DNA of 32,491 nt from Vulcanimicrobiota bacterium (GCA_028287525.1 JAQBPM010000266.1:1-32491); one strand, 5' to 3'; positions 17,533 to 25,365 are shown, counted from the stretch's first letter. The notes: a model not told the origin generated them from the letters alone. Made by a program: numbers and translations.

Positions 17533-17578
17533 GTCCTTCGACAGGCTCAGGGTGACAACGTGAGTACGTTCAGGGTGA
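17533..17578. repeat. Short dispersed repeat, copy 1: GTCCTTCGACAGGCTCAGGGTGAC plus a partial second unit TTCAGGGTGAC
   Basis: Shares its core with 24604-24628 (opposite orientation) and, more loosely, with 30215-30240. Confidence 0.7.
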
Positions 17579-17582
17579 CGGG

Positions 17583-17906
17583 GTGAGCCTACTCGTGGTC
17601 GCGCGGTTTGCTTTTGCGATCGTGTTCGATGCGCTGGCGTTCGTCGTGTGGGACGTGGGGACGCGGCCGCCGCTGCGGCTCGCGCACGACGTCGCGCGCG
17701 GTGCCCGGGTGCCGCGTTCGCTGCTGCGCGGCGTCGCGCGGTTTTTCGCGGGCGCCGGATTGCTCGTTCTGGCCGGCGTGATCGCGCGCCCGGCGATGCC
17801 GTCGGTGCGCGCCTTCACGATCATCGAGACCGGCATGCTGATCGCGGCGCTGCTCGTCGAACAGCTGATCGGGAACGACTTACGGCGCGCCGTGCGCCGC
17901 ACCTAG
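17583..17906 (+). CDS. Small membrane protein, 107 aa, hypothetical
   Basis: Three or more hydrophobic segments (LLVVARFAFAIVFDALAFVVW, FFAGAGLLVLAGVIA, FTIIETGMLIAALLVEQLI). Confidence 0.6.
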   Translation: MSLLVVARFAFAIVFDALAFVVWDVGTRPPLRLAHDVARGARVPRSLLRGVARFFAGAGLLVLAGVIARPAMPSVRAFTIIETGMLIAALLVEQLIGNDLRRAVRRT

Positions 17907-17910
17907 CAGG

Positions 17911-18381
17911 CTAGACGTCGCGCCGGCCCTCGATGCAGACGTCCTGAATGTCGTACGCGCGCTCGAGCACGGTCACCGGACCCTGGGGCATCGCGAACGT
18001 CAGCCAGATCGGGCGCCAGTGCTCGGCAACGTGGACCTGATTGGTGATGACCGCGCGGGTGAGCGTCAGGTACTGATCGGTGCTGCCGAGTGTTTTCGCC
18101 GTGCGCGGGACCAGCAGCGGCTGGGCCTTCCAGTAGGCGAACACGCCGCCGCCGCCCTTGACGAGCTTCTTCATCACCGCGTCGCCGGGATAGGTTCCCT
18201 GGCGCACCGTATCGTCGGTCGAGGCGACGATCGAACCGATCGCGGTCTGCTTCACCGAACGGCTCTCGCAATTGGCCTCGGCCGCGCTTGGAATCGCGAT
18301 GCGCGGGGCGGTCGAAACGCAGGCAGTCAGCGCGAGGAGCGCGAGCGGGAAAAGACGCGACGGGTTCACGTCCCCTTTCAT
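17911..18381 (-). CDS. Secreted/lipoprotein hypothetical protein
   Basis: RLFPLALLALTACVST lipobox-like N-terminus followed by a globular domain. Confidence 0.6.
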   Translation of the reverse strand: MKGDVNPSRLFPLALLALTACVSTAPRIAIPSAAEANCESRSVKQTAIGSIVASTDDTVRQGTYPGDAVMKKLVKGGGGVFAYWKAQPLLVPRTAKTLGSTDQYLTLTRAVITNQVHVAEHWRPIWLTFAMPQGPVTVLERAYDIQDVCIEGRRDV

Positions 18382-18519
18382 TCGTCGCGTCAGGCCAGCT
18401 TCCCGGACGACTTTTTTAGCAACGCCCAGGCCGGCTCTCCGAACTTCGTTGTCGCCAGCCCGCGGCGGGCGAGCTTCTCCGAGAGCGAGTCGTTGCGCAG
18501 CTGCGTGTCGCGGCGCTGA

Positions 18520-19263
18520 TTAGTCGAACATCACGCCGCCGTCGACGGTGAGCGTTTCGCCTTGGACGTACGACGAACGAGGCGAGAGCAGCCACGCGAT
18601 CGCCTCGGCGATCTCGCTCGGTTCGGCGGCGCGGCGAAGCAGGATGCCGGCCGCGATTCGCGCCTTCCGGTCGGCGTCGGCGAACGCGGAATCAGTCATC
18701 GGCGTGAGGGTTGCACCGGGCGCGACGCAGTTCACCGCGATGCCGCGCTCCGAGAGCACGCGCGCGGCGTTGCGCGAGAGCGCGAGGACGGCGCCTTTGG
18801 TGGCCGCGTATGCCGCGGTGCCCGAGAGTCCGCCGCCGCGTTTTCCGGCGATGCTCGCGACGGTGCAGATGCGTCCCCCCGGCCGCATGCGCTTGGCCGC
18901 CTCGCGGATGCAGAGGAACGTACCGATCACGTTGACGTCGTGGATGCGGCGAAACGTCGCAAGGTCGATCTCCATGAACGGCGTCACGTCGCAGATCCCC
19001 GCGGAGGTCGCCAGCGCGTCGAGCGTTCCGTCAAACGCCTCGCACGCACGCTCGAACAGCGCGACGACCGACGCTTCGTCGGAAACGTCGACGTGAAACG
19101 CGAGCCCGTCGATGTGGTGCGCGACCGCTTCCGCCGCCGCGAGATCGCGGTCGGCGACCGCGACGTGGTAGCCGTCCTTCGCCAGCAGCTCGCACACCGC
19201 GCGCCCGATCCCGCTGCCCCCGCCGGTGACAATCGCGCTGGGCGGGTTCTCGCCGAACCAGAT
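18520..19263 (-). CDS. SDR family oxidoreductase; no canonical start codon covers the full N-terminus
   Basis: Frame reads IWFGENPPSAIVTGGGSGIGRAVCELLAKDGYHVAVADRDL...AAYAATKGAVLALSRNAARVL...SSYVQGETLTVDGGVMFD. The ORF track starts at GTG 19197, which removes the TGGGSGIGRA cofactor motif; an in-frame TAA lies at 19264-19266. Confidence 0.85.
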   Translation of the reverse strand: MWFGENPPSAIVTGGGSGIGRAVCELLAKDGYHVAVADRDLAAAEAVAHHIDGLAFHVDVSDEASVVALFERACEAFDGTLDALATSAGICDVTPFMEIDLATFRRIHDVNVIGTFLCIREAAKRMRPGGRICTVASIAGKRGGGLSGTAAYAATKGAVLALSRNAARVLSERGIAVNCVAPGATLTPMTDSAFADADRKARIAAGILLRRAAEPSEIAEAIAWLLSPRSSYVQGETLTVDGGVMFD

Positions 19264-19268
19264 TTAAC

Positions 19269-19377
19269 GGCGCTCCGCCCTAGGCTCCGCGCCCCCCACG
19301 CCTAGGGCGTGGGGCCCCCGGGTTCGACCTCGCAACAACGTGGTCGCACGTGAAGGAGTACCCTGCGCTCGGTCCAT
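19269..19377 (-). repeat. Hairpin-containing dispersed element, copy A (109 bp)
   Basis: GGCGCTCCGCCCTAGGCTCCGCGCCCCCCACGCC-TAG-GGCGTGGGGCCCCCGGG...CTGCGCTCGGTCCAT; matches 28083-28188 at both ends. Minus frame: MDRAQGTPSRATTLLRGRTRGPHALGVGGAEPRAERR then TAA. Confidence 0.85.
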
Positions 19378-19579
19378 GACCGGGGTCTTGGCTGCAGGCG
19401 GGCATTTCCATTGCGTTCTTGGGAGCAGTTGGGTCGGGGGGCTGGCCTTGCGCCCTGAGATGGGTGGGCTCGGGAGGCGTCAAGTCTTTTCACGGCCGGT
19501 GCTCGATCATGCAGGAACGTTTCCTGGAAGTGACTGAAGTCGCATTCAAAACTCAGCATCGTCCCAGGAGCATTAGCCC

Positions 19580-20827
19580 GTGAAGCAAGCTCTCTCGCGC
19601 GGTCGTTTTGTCGCCGGTACGGCCGGCGCGGCTGCGATCACGTTCGGTGCGGCGCCGTACGTCATCGCGGCGCCGACGAAGGAGGTCGTCATCGGCCTCA
19701 ACGTCCCGCAGTCCGGTCCATACGCCGAACAGGGTACCGACCAGCTGCGCGCCTATCATCTCGCGATCGACGAGATCAATGCCAAAGGCGGCATCATGGG
19801 CATGAAGATCAAGGCCACGGAAGGTGACGATCAGACCAAAGCCGGCGTCGCGACGGAAAACGCCCAACGCATGATCGAGCGCGACGGCGCGATCATGATC
19901 ACGGGCGGTTCTTCGACCGGCACCGCCGTCGCCGTCTCGGGGGTGTGCCAGCAGAAGGGCGTCATCTTCATGGCGGCGCTCACGCACGGCGACGAAACGA
20001 CGAACCAGAACTGCCACAAGCACACGTTCCGCCGCTACAACGACGCGTACATGAGCGCGCAGTCGTTGGCCAAGACACTCGTGACGAAATACGGCACCGG
20101 GAAGTGGTTTCACATCACCGCCGACTATGCGTGGGGGCATTCGGTCTACGACAACATCACGGCGGTCGTCGAGCCGAAGGGCGCCAAGACGATCAAGAAC
20201 GTCCTGACGCCGTTCCCGGGCACGAAGGACTTCTCGCCGATGCTTCAGCAGGCACAAGCGGCGAAACCGGACGTTCTCGTGCTCACCGAGTTCGGTGCCG
20301 ACATGGTGATTTGCCTCAATCAGGCCGCGCAATTCGGGTTGACGAAGTCGACGAAGATCCTCGTACCGCTGGTCGACGAGTACATGGCCAAAGGGACGAA
20401 AGATAACTTCGACAACGTCGTGTCCACCGCGCCGTTCTACTGGAAGTACCACGCGGCCAAATACCCCGGCGCAAAGAAGTTCGTCGACGCCTTCCAGAAG
20501 CGCTACGGTTTCCCGCCGTCCAATGGCGCAGAGACCGCGTATGCGGACATTTACATCTACAAGATGGCCGTCGAAAAAGCGGGCACCATCGACGCGGCAA
20601 AAGTGATCGACGTTCTCGAAACCACGAAGTTCCAGTTCACCAAGGAACAGGAGTGGTATCGGAAAGAGGATCACCAGGGCGTGAACTCGTGCCTCGTTCT
20701 CGAAGGCATTCCGGAGAGTCAGCGCGGCCCGGGAGGATTCGAGTACGCGAAAGTGCTCGAAGTGCACGAAGGGCCCCAGGTGGTCGCGCCGGTCGCGAAC
20801 CTCGTCTGCAAGATGGAGACGGCATAA
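19580..20827 (+). CDS. Branched-chain-amino-acid-type ABC transporter substrate-binding protein
   Basis: KEVVIGLNVPQSGPYAEQGTDQLRAYHLAIDEINAKGGIMGMKIKATEGDDQTKAGVATENAQRMI; N-terminal export signal SRGRFVAGTAGAAAITFGAAPYVIA. GTG start. Confidence 0.93.
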   Translation: MKQALSRGRFVAGTAGAAAITFGAAPYVIAAPTKEVVIGLNVPQSGPYAEQGTDQLRAYHLAIDEINAKGGIMGMKIKATEGDDQTKAGVATENAQRMIERDGAIMITGGSSTGTAVAVSGVCQQKGVIFMAALTHGDETTNQNCHKHTFRRYNDAYMSAQSLAKTLVTKYGTGKWFHITADYAWGHSVYDNITAVVEPKGAKTIKNVLTPFPGTKDFSPMLQQAQAAKPDVLVLTEFGADMVICLNQAAQFGLTKSTKILVPLVDEYMAKGTKDNFDNVVSTAPFYWKYHAAKYPGAKKFVDAFQKRYGFPPSNGAETAYADIYIYKMAVEKAGTIDAAKVIDVLETTKFQFTKEQEWYRKEDHQGVNSCLVLEGIPESQRGPGGFEYAKVLEVHEGPQVVAPVANLVCKMETA

Positions 20828-20851
20828 ACAGACCCACCGTCGAAACCAACG

Positions 20852-20881
20852 CGGACCGGCGCCCTTGGGCGCGCCGGTCCG
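20852..20881 (+). terminator. Strong hairpin between the substrate-binding protein gene and the permease gene; terminator/attenuator or mRNA-stabilising
   Basis: CGGACCGGCGC CCTTGGGC GCGCCGGTCCG followed by TTTCCTTATCTT; 11-bp perfect stem. Confidence 0.6.
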
Positions 20882-20909
20882 TTTCCTTATCTTACGTTCG
20901 AGGGTTCAC

Positions 20910-21779
20910 GTGGAAGCGTTTTTCCAAGCCTTGCTAGGCGGTCTCGTCCTCGGCCTCATATATGTAGCGATCGCCGTCGGACTGACGATCATCTTCGGAA
21001 CGTTGCGCCTGGTGAATTTCGCGCACGGCGCGTTCTACGCGATCGGCGCGTATGTCGGTTTGGTGATCGCCCAGCGCATCGGCGTCGGCTGGGCGTTCGT
21101 GGCGGCGCCCATCGCCGTCGCGCTCTTCGCGGTGCTGCTGGATCGCCTCGTCCTGCGTTCCTTCTACGATAAAGAGCCGACGGCGCAGCTGCTGGTCACG
21201 TTCGGCATCGCGCTGGTCGTCGAAGAGACGCTGCGGCTCATCTTCGGCGCGACCACGCAGCAGTACAGGATGCCCGAGGCGCTCCAAGGATCGGTAACGC
21301 TGGGCCCGATCACGTATCCGGCGTACCGCCTCCTGTTCGCCGGCGGCGTCATCGTCATGCTCGCGCTGGTGTGGCTGTTCATCGAGCGCACGAACTACGG
21401 CTTGATCGTTCGCGCCGGCATTCGCGATCGCGTCATGGTCCAGCTGCTCGGCGGAAACATCCGTCAGGCCTCGACGATCGTTTTTGCGCTGGGAGCGGCG
21501 ATCGCGGGGCTGGTCGGTGCGGCGGCGACGCCGATCTACAGCATCGACCCGGGGACCGGCTTCGCGTTCCTGGTTCCGTCGTTCGTGGTCGTGGTCGTGG
21601 GCGGCCTCGGCAGCTTTTGGGGGGCGGTGCTCGGCGGGCTGCTGATCGGAGAGCTGCAAAGCCTCACCAACCTCGCGTATGCTCCGGCGTCCAACGTCGT
21701 CATCTACTTGTGCATGGCGCTGGTGCTGCTGCTTCGTCCGCAAGGGCTGCTCGGCGAGAGCGAGGTCATCCGCCAGTGA
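20910..21779 (+). CDS. Branched-chain-amino-acid-type ABC transporter permease (LivH family)
   Basis: VEAFFQALLGGLVLGLIYVAIAVGLTIIFGTLRLVNFAHGAFYAIGAYVG...VPSFVVVVVGGLGSFWGAVLGGLLIG. Confidence 0.94.
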   Translation: MEAFFQALLGGLVLGLIYVAIAVGLTIIFGTLRLVNFAHGAFYAIGAYVGLVIAQRIGVGWAFVAAPIAVALFAVLLDRLVLRSFYDKEPTAQLLVTFGIALVVEETLRLIFGATTQQYRMPEALQGSVTLGPITYPAYRLLFAGGVIVMLALVWLFIERTNYGLIVRAGIRDRVMVQLLGGNIRQASTIVFALGAAIAGLVGAAATPIYSIDPGTGFAFLVPSFVVVVVGGLGSFWGAVLGGLLIGELQSLTNLAYAPASNVVIYLCMALVLLLRPQGLLGESEVIRQ

Positions 21780-23689
21780 CGACGTCGACCGCGACCGAGA
21801 CCGCTGCGGCGGCTCACGGATCAACCAGCATGCTGTGGGCCGATGTGCGCTTCACCGTCCTGTGCGCGCTCGGCATCGCCGCGTTCCCTTTCCTGCTGCA
21901 TCCGCTCGGCGGCTATTCGACGCTCGCGACTCAGATCGCCATCGTCAGCATCGCGTCGATCGCTTTCAACCTGCTGCTGGGATATGCCGGGACACTCTCG
22001 TACGGGCACGCGATGTTCTACGGCGGCGGCGGATACATCGCCGCGATCCTTGTGATGCGCGCGATGCCGCAGCATCCGAATCTTTGGCTCGCGGTCGCCG
22101 GCGCGACGGTTGGGACCGCGATCCTGGCAGTTCTCGTCGGCGCGGTCACCGTGCGGCTCTACGGCATCTACTTCGCGCTGCTGACGCTGGCGTTCGCCCA
22201 GATGGTGTTTTTCATCGTCGAGCAGGCGAAGGACTGGACCAACGGCGACGACGGATTGCAGGCGCTGCCGAACGCGCTGCTTCCGATCGGACCTTGGAAT
22301 ATCGACCTCACCACGCACCTGCCGACGATCAACCTCGGCCCCTTCGGCGACCTCGGCGAGCTCCGGCTGTGGTACATCTTCGCGGGGATCTGCCTGCTCC
22401 TGGTACTGATCCTGTTCCGCATGCTCACGCGTTCGCAGTTCGGTGAGGTCCTGGGAGCGATTCGCGAGAACGAGCAGCGCAGCACGCTGATCGGCTTCAA
22501 TGCCGCCGGGTACCGCCTCGCCGCCTTCGCGATCTCCGGCGGGCTGACCGGATTCGCGGGAGCGCTGCGCGGCCTGTTCGACGGAACGGTTCCGGTCGAT
22601 TCGCTCAGCATCGACCGCAGCGGCTCGTTCGTGATCTACACGGTCGTGGGCGGCGTGCAGACGCTGTTCGGGCCCGTCGCCGGCACGGCGGTCATCATGT
22701 TCCTCGAAAACGTGCTCTCGGCGAAGACGCCCGCCTGGCGGTTGATCGAAGGATTGATCTTCGTCGGCGTCATCGTCTTCTTGCCGCGCGGGCTAGCGAC
22801 GGTCCTCAAGCAGCAGCGCGACAAGAACCCGCGCGGCCTATTCGTCCGCTCGCTGCGGCCCTCGACCGAAGAGCCCGACCCCCTGTTGAAGCCCACCGGC
22901 GAGGGACGACGGAGCGGCCCGATGAGCATCATCGAGACGTTCAAACTCGGTAAGCTGTTCGGGCATTTCGCGGCCAACCGCGACATCGATTTTCGCGTAG
23001 ACCCGGGCGAGCTGCGAGCGGTGATCGGGCCGAACGGGGCCGGAAAGACGACATTCTTCAACCTCCTCGCCGGCACGATCGCGCCGAATTCGGGGACGAT
23101 CAACTACAAAGGCCGCGACGTGAGCCGCGTCAGCGGGACCCAGCGCGTTCACCTCGGCATCGCGAAGGCGTTCCAAACCGCAAGTCTCTATCCCGATCAG
23201 TCGGTGCGGCAGAACTGCCGCCTCGCCGCGCTGGCGCGAGTCCAGGGCCCGTTCGCGCTGCAGGTCTTTCGCCGCTCGATGCGGCTCGACGACGTCGACG
23301 CTCTCGCCGAGCGTGCGATGGACCGGCTCGAGTTGACCGGCGTCGCCGACGTGCGCGCCGGCGACCTTTCGCACGGCGACAAGAAGCGACTCGACATCGC
23401 GATCGCCCTCGCCACGCAGCCGCAGATCCTGCTGCTCGACGAGCCGATCGCCGGGATGTCGAAGGACGAAGCGCGCAAGACGGAGACGCTCATCCGCAAG
23501 CTGTCCACGGAAATGACGGTCCTGATCATCGAGCACGACATGGAGATGGTGATGGGAATCTCGGACTCGATCACCGTGCTGCACCAAGGGACGGTCCTCG
23601 CCACGGGTACCCCGGCGGAAATTCGGGATAATCCGCGCGTGCAGGAAGCGTACCTCGGCGGCCACTCCGAAGCGGAGCTCGCGCACTGA
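21776..23689 (+). CDS. Branched-chain-amino-acid-type ABC transporter permease (LivM) and ATPase (LivG) in one continuous frame
   Basis: LivM part LLLGYAGTLSYGHAMFYGGGGYIAAIL...; LivG part AVIGPNGAGKTTFFNLLAGTIAPNSG...LSHGDKKRLDIAIALATQPQILLLDEPIAGMS. No stop codon between them; an internal ATG at 22922 could start a separate LivG. Confidence 0.9.
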   Translation: MTTSTATETAAAAHGSTSMLWADVRFTVLCALGIAAFPFLLHPLGGYSTLATQIAIVSIASIAFNLLLGYAGTLSYGHAMFYGGGGYIAAILVMRAMPQHPNLWLAVAGATVGTAILAVLVGAVTVRLYGIYFALLTLAFAQMVFFIVEQAKDWTNGDDGLQALPNALLPIGPWNIDLTTHLPTINLGPFGDLGELRLWYIFAGICLLLVLILFRMLTRSQFGEVLGAIRENEQRSTLIGFNAAGYRLAAFAISGGLTGFAGALRGLFDGTVPVDSLSIDRSGSFVIYTVVGGVQTLFGPVAGTAVIMFLENVLSAKTPAWRLIEGLIFVGVIVFLPRGLATVLKQQRDKNPRGLFVRSLRPSTEEPDPLLKPTGEGRRSGPMSIIETFKLGKLFGHFAANRDIDFRVDPGELRAVIGPNGAGKTTFFNLLAGTIAPNSGTINYKGRDVSRVSGTQRVHLGIAKAFQTASLYPDQSVRQNCRLAALARVQGPFALQVFRRSMRLDDVDALAERAMDRLELTGVADVRAGDLSHGDKKRLDIAIALATQPQILLLDEPIAGMSKDEARKTETLIRKLSTEMTVLIIEHDMEMVMGISDSITVLHQGTVLATGTPAEIRDNPRVQEAYLGGHSEAELAH

Positions 23690-24423
23690 TGAGCGCACCG
23701 CCCAGCGTTCCGGCCGCAGTAACGACGCGATTGCGGCTCGACGGAATCAACACGTACTACGGCGACAGCCATGTCCTGCGCGACGTGTCCCTGCACATCG
23801 GTGCCGGCGAGACTGTCGCGCTGCTCGGCCGAAACGGCGTCGGCAAGACGACGACTCTCAAGAGCATCGTCGGCTGGCAAAAACCTCGCAGCGGCAGCGT
23901 GACGCTCGACGGCACCGAGCTCGTCGGTCGCGACATGATGTCGATCGCGCGCATGGGTGTCTCGCTCGTTCCGGAAGAGCGCCGCATCTTCACCAACCTG
24001 ACCGTGGCGGAGAACCTCAAGATCGCGCAGGTCACGGCGCGCAAGCCCGGCTGGACGCTCGAGCACGTCTACGAGAAGTTCCCCCGGCTGCGCGAACGCC
24101 TCACGCACAAGGGCGACGAGATCAGCGGCGGCGAGAAACAGATGCTCGCGATCGCGCGCGCCCTGCTCCAGGACGTGAAAGTGCTGCTCCTCGACGAGCC
24201 GACCGAAGGCCTCGCCCCGCTGATCGTGCGCGAAGTCGAGAACGTGATCCGCGAAATCAAAGCCGCCGGCATCACGACCCTGCTCGTCGAGCAAAACCTC
24301 TACAGCGCACTCTCGGTCGCCGACCGCTGCTACATCATCGACCAGGGCGAGATCAAGTTCGAAGGCACGCCCCAGCAAGTCCGCGACGACGCCGCGCTGC
24401 GGCAGCGCTACCTGCACGTCTGA
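23689..24423 (+). CDS. Branched-chain-amino-acid-type ABC transporter ATPase (LivF family)
   Basis: INTYYGDSHVLRDVSLHIGAGETVALLGRNGVGKTTTLKSIVG...SGGEKQMLAIARALLQDVKVLLLDEPTEGLAPLI. ATGA overlap with the previous gene. Confidence 0.95.
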   Translation: MSAPPSVPAAVTTRLRLDGINTYYGDSHVLRDVSLHIGAGETVALLGRNGVGKTTTLKSIVGWQKPRSGSVTLDGTELVGRDMMSIARMGVSLVPEERRIFTNLTVAENLKIAQVTARKPGWTLEHVYEKFPRLRERLTHKGDEISGGEKQMLAIARALLQDVKVLLLDEPTEGLAPLIVREVENVIREIKAAGITTLLVEQNLYSALSVADRCYIIDQGEIKFEGTPQQVRDDAALRQRYLHV

Positions 24424-24433
24424 GGGATCGCAT

Positions 24434-24613
24434 ATGCACCACGACGACGAAACCCCGGCCGAACAGATGACCCGCGAGCTCGGCATCGCGCCCGCGCTCG
24501 GCGAACGCATCGACGAGAGCCCCCTGCTGCGTCAAGCGCGCAAGAACGTCGACGAAACGGTTCGCCACGCACACGACGTCCAAGAGGTGGAGGACGAACC
24601 CCCGTCACCCTGA
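24434..24613 (+). CDS. Small hypothetical protein, 59 aa (absent from the supplied ORF track)
   Basis: ATG preceded by GAGGGA; MHHDDETPAEQMTRELGIAPALGERIDESPLLRQARKNVDETVRHAHDVQEVEDEPPSP; strong GC3 bias; stop codon lies inside the dispersed repeat. Confidence 0.6.
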   Translation: MHHDDETPAEQMTRELGIAPALGERIDESPLLRQARKNVDETVRHAHDVQEVEDEPPSP

Positions 24614-24628
24614 GCTTGCCGAAGGGCC
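24604..24628 (-). repeat. Short dispersed repeat, copy 2: GGCCCTTCGGCAAGCTCAGGGTGAC on the minus strand
   Basis: Same core as 17533-17556; translates as LRQAQGD. Confidence 0.7.
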
Positions 24629-24804
24629 GCTCGGATCGCCTCCGGCGGCGCGCTGAAGAGCGTGTGGATGCCGAGGACCGTCGCATCGTCCAGCGCGTTG
24701 CGCTTCTCCGGCCGCGCGAGCCCCAGAATGCCGACCTCGGCGTCGCGCCGGAAACGCAGCGTTGCGGGCACGGCCGGCGTGCCGGCGGGAGGGTTCGGCG
24801 ACAT
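24629..24804 (-). pseudogene. 5' fragment of an enoyl-CoA hydratase/isomerase gene, cut off at the dispersed repeat
   Basis: MSPNPPAGTPAVPATLRFRRDAEVGILGLARPEKRNALDDATVLGIHTLFSAPPEAIRAA matches the crotonase N-terminus (LxRPEKRNALD); the frame then runs into LRQAQGDGG repeat sequence and loses homology. Confidence 0.65.
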
Positions 24805-24825
24805 CGCGATGCGAACCTCAGCAAG

Positions 24826-24848
24826 AATGTTATGCTGTATAATTCTTT
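24826..24848. promoter_or_regulatory. AT-rich candidate promoter/operator with TATAAT and a TTAT-N5-ATAA imperfect palindrome
   Basis: GAATGTTATGCTGTATAATTCTT, a rare AT-rich island between the divergent enoyl-CoA hydratase fragment and the marR gene; style fits a MarR operator. Confidence 0.45.
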
Positions 24849-24891
24849 CGGCCAGCCGGGGTGATGCCCCCGCCGTTGGAAGGCGGCAGTC

Positions 24892-25365
24892 GTGAGAAGG
24901 AAGCAGGCGGAGCCGGCCGAGTTCGAGGGGCAGGCCGATCCGGCGCTGCAGGGCCCGCTCCAGCAGTACGTCGGCTACGCGCTGCGGCGCGCGCAGCTGG
25001 CAGTCTTTCAGGACGTCATCGCCACGCTGGCGGACGTCGACCTGCGGCCCGCGCAGTTCTCCGTCCTCATTCTGGTCGACGCCAACCCCGGGATCGTCCA
25101 GTCGCACGCCTCGGCGTCGCTCGGCATCCAGAAGGCGAATTTCGTCCCGCTGCTGACCGAACTGGAGCGGCGCGGGCTGATCGATCGGGTCGCGGTCGAC
25201 GGACGCACCAACGGCCTATTCCTCACCCGCAAGGGGCGCGCGACGCTCAAGCGCGCCAACGCGCTCCACACGGTCCATCACGCGCGCGTCGATGCGATCA
25301 TCGGCACGGAGAACCGCGAGCAGCTGATCGAGATCTGCCTCAAGCTGGCCGAACTCGCGCGTTAG
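24892..25365 (+). CDS. MarR family transcriptional regulator
   Basis: LRPAQFSVLILVDANPGIVQSHASASLGIQKANFVPLLTELERRGLIDRVAVDGRTNGLFLTRKGRATL. GTG start with upstream GGAAGG. Confidence 0.88.
   Translation: MRRKQAEPAEFEGQADPALQGPLQQYVGYALRRAQLAVFQDVIATLADVDLRPAQFSVLILVDANPGIVQSHASASLGIQKANFVPLLTELERRGLIDRVAVDGRTNGLFLTRKGRATLKRANALHTVHHARVDAIIGTENREQLIEICLKLAELAR

Noticed and set aside
19280-19559. Minus-strand ORFs 19280..19483 and 19302..19559 upstream of the transporter
   Set aside because: Cross the hairpin element in different frames, with no coding bias or recognisable domain.
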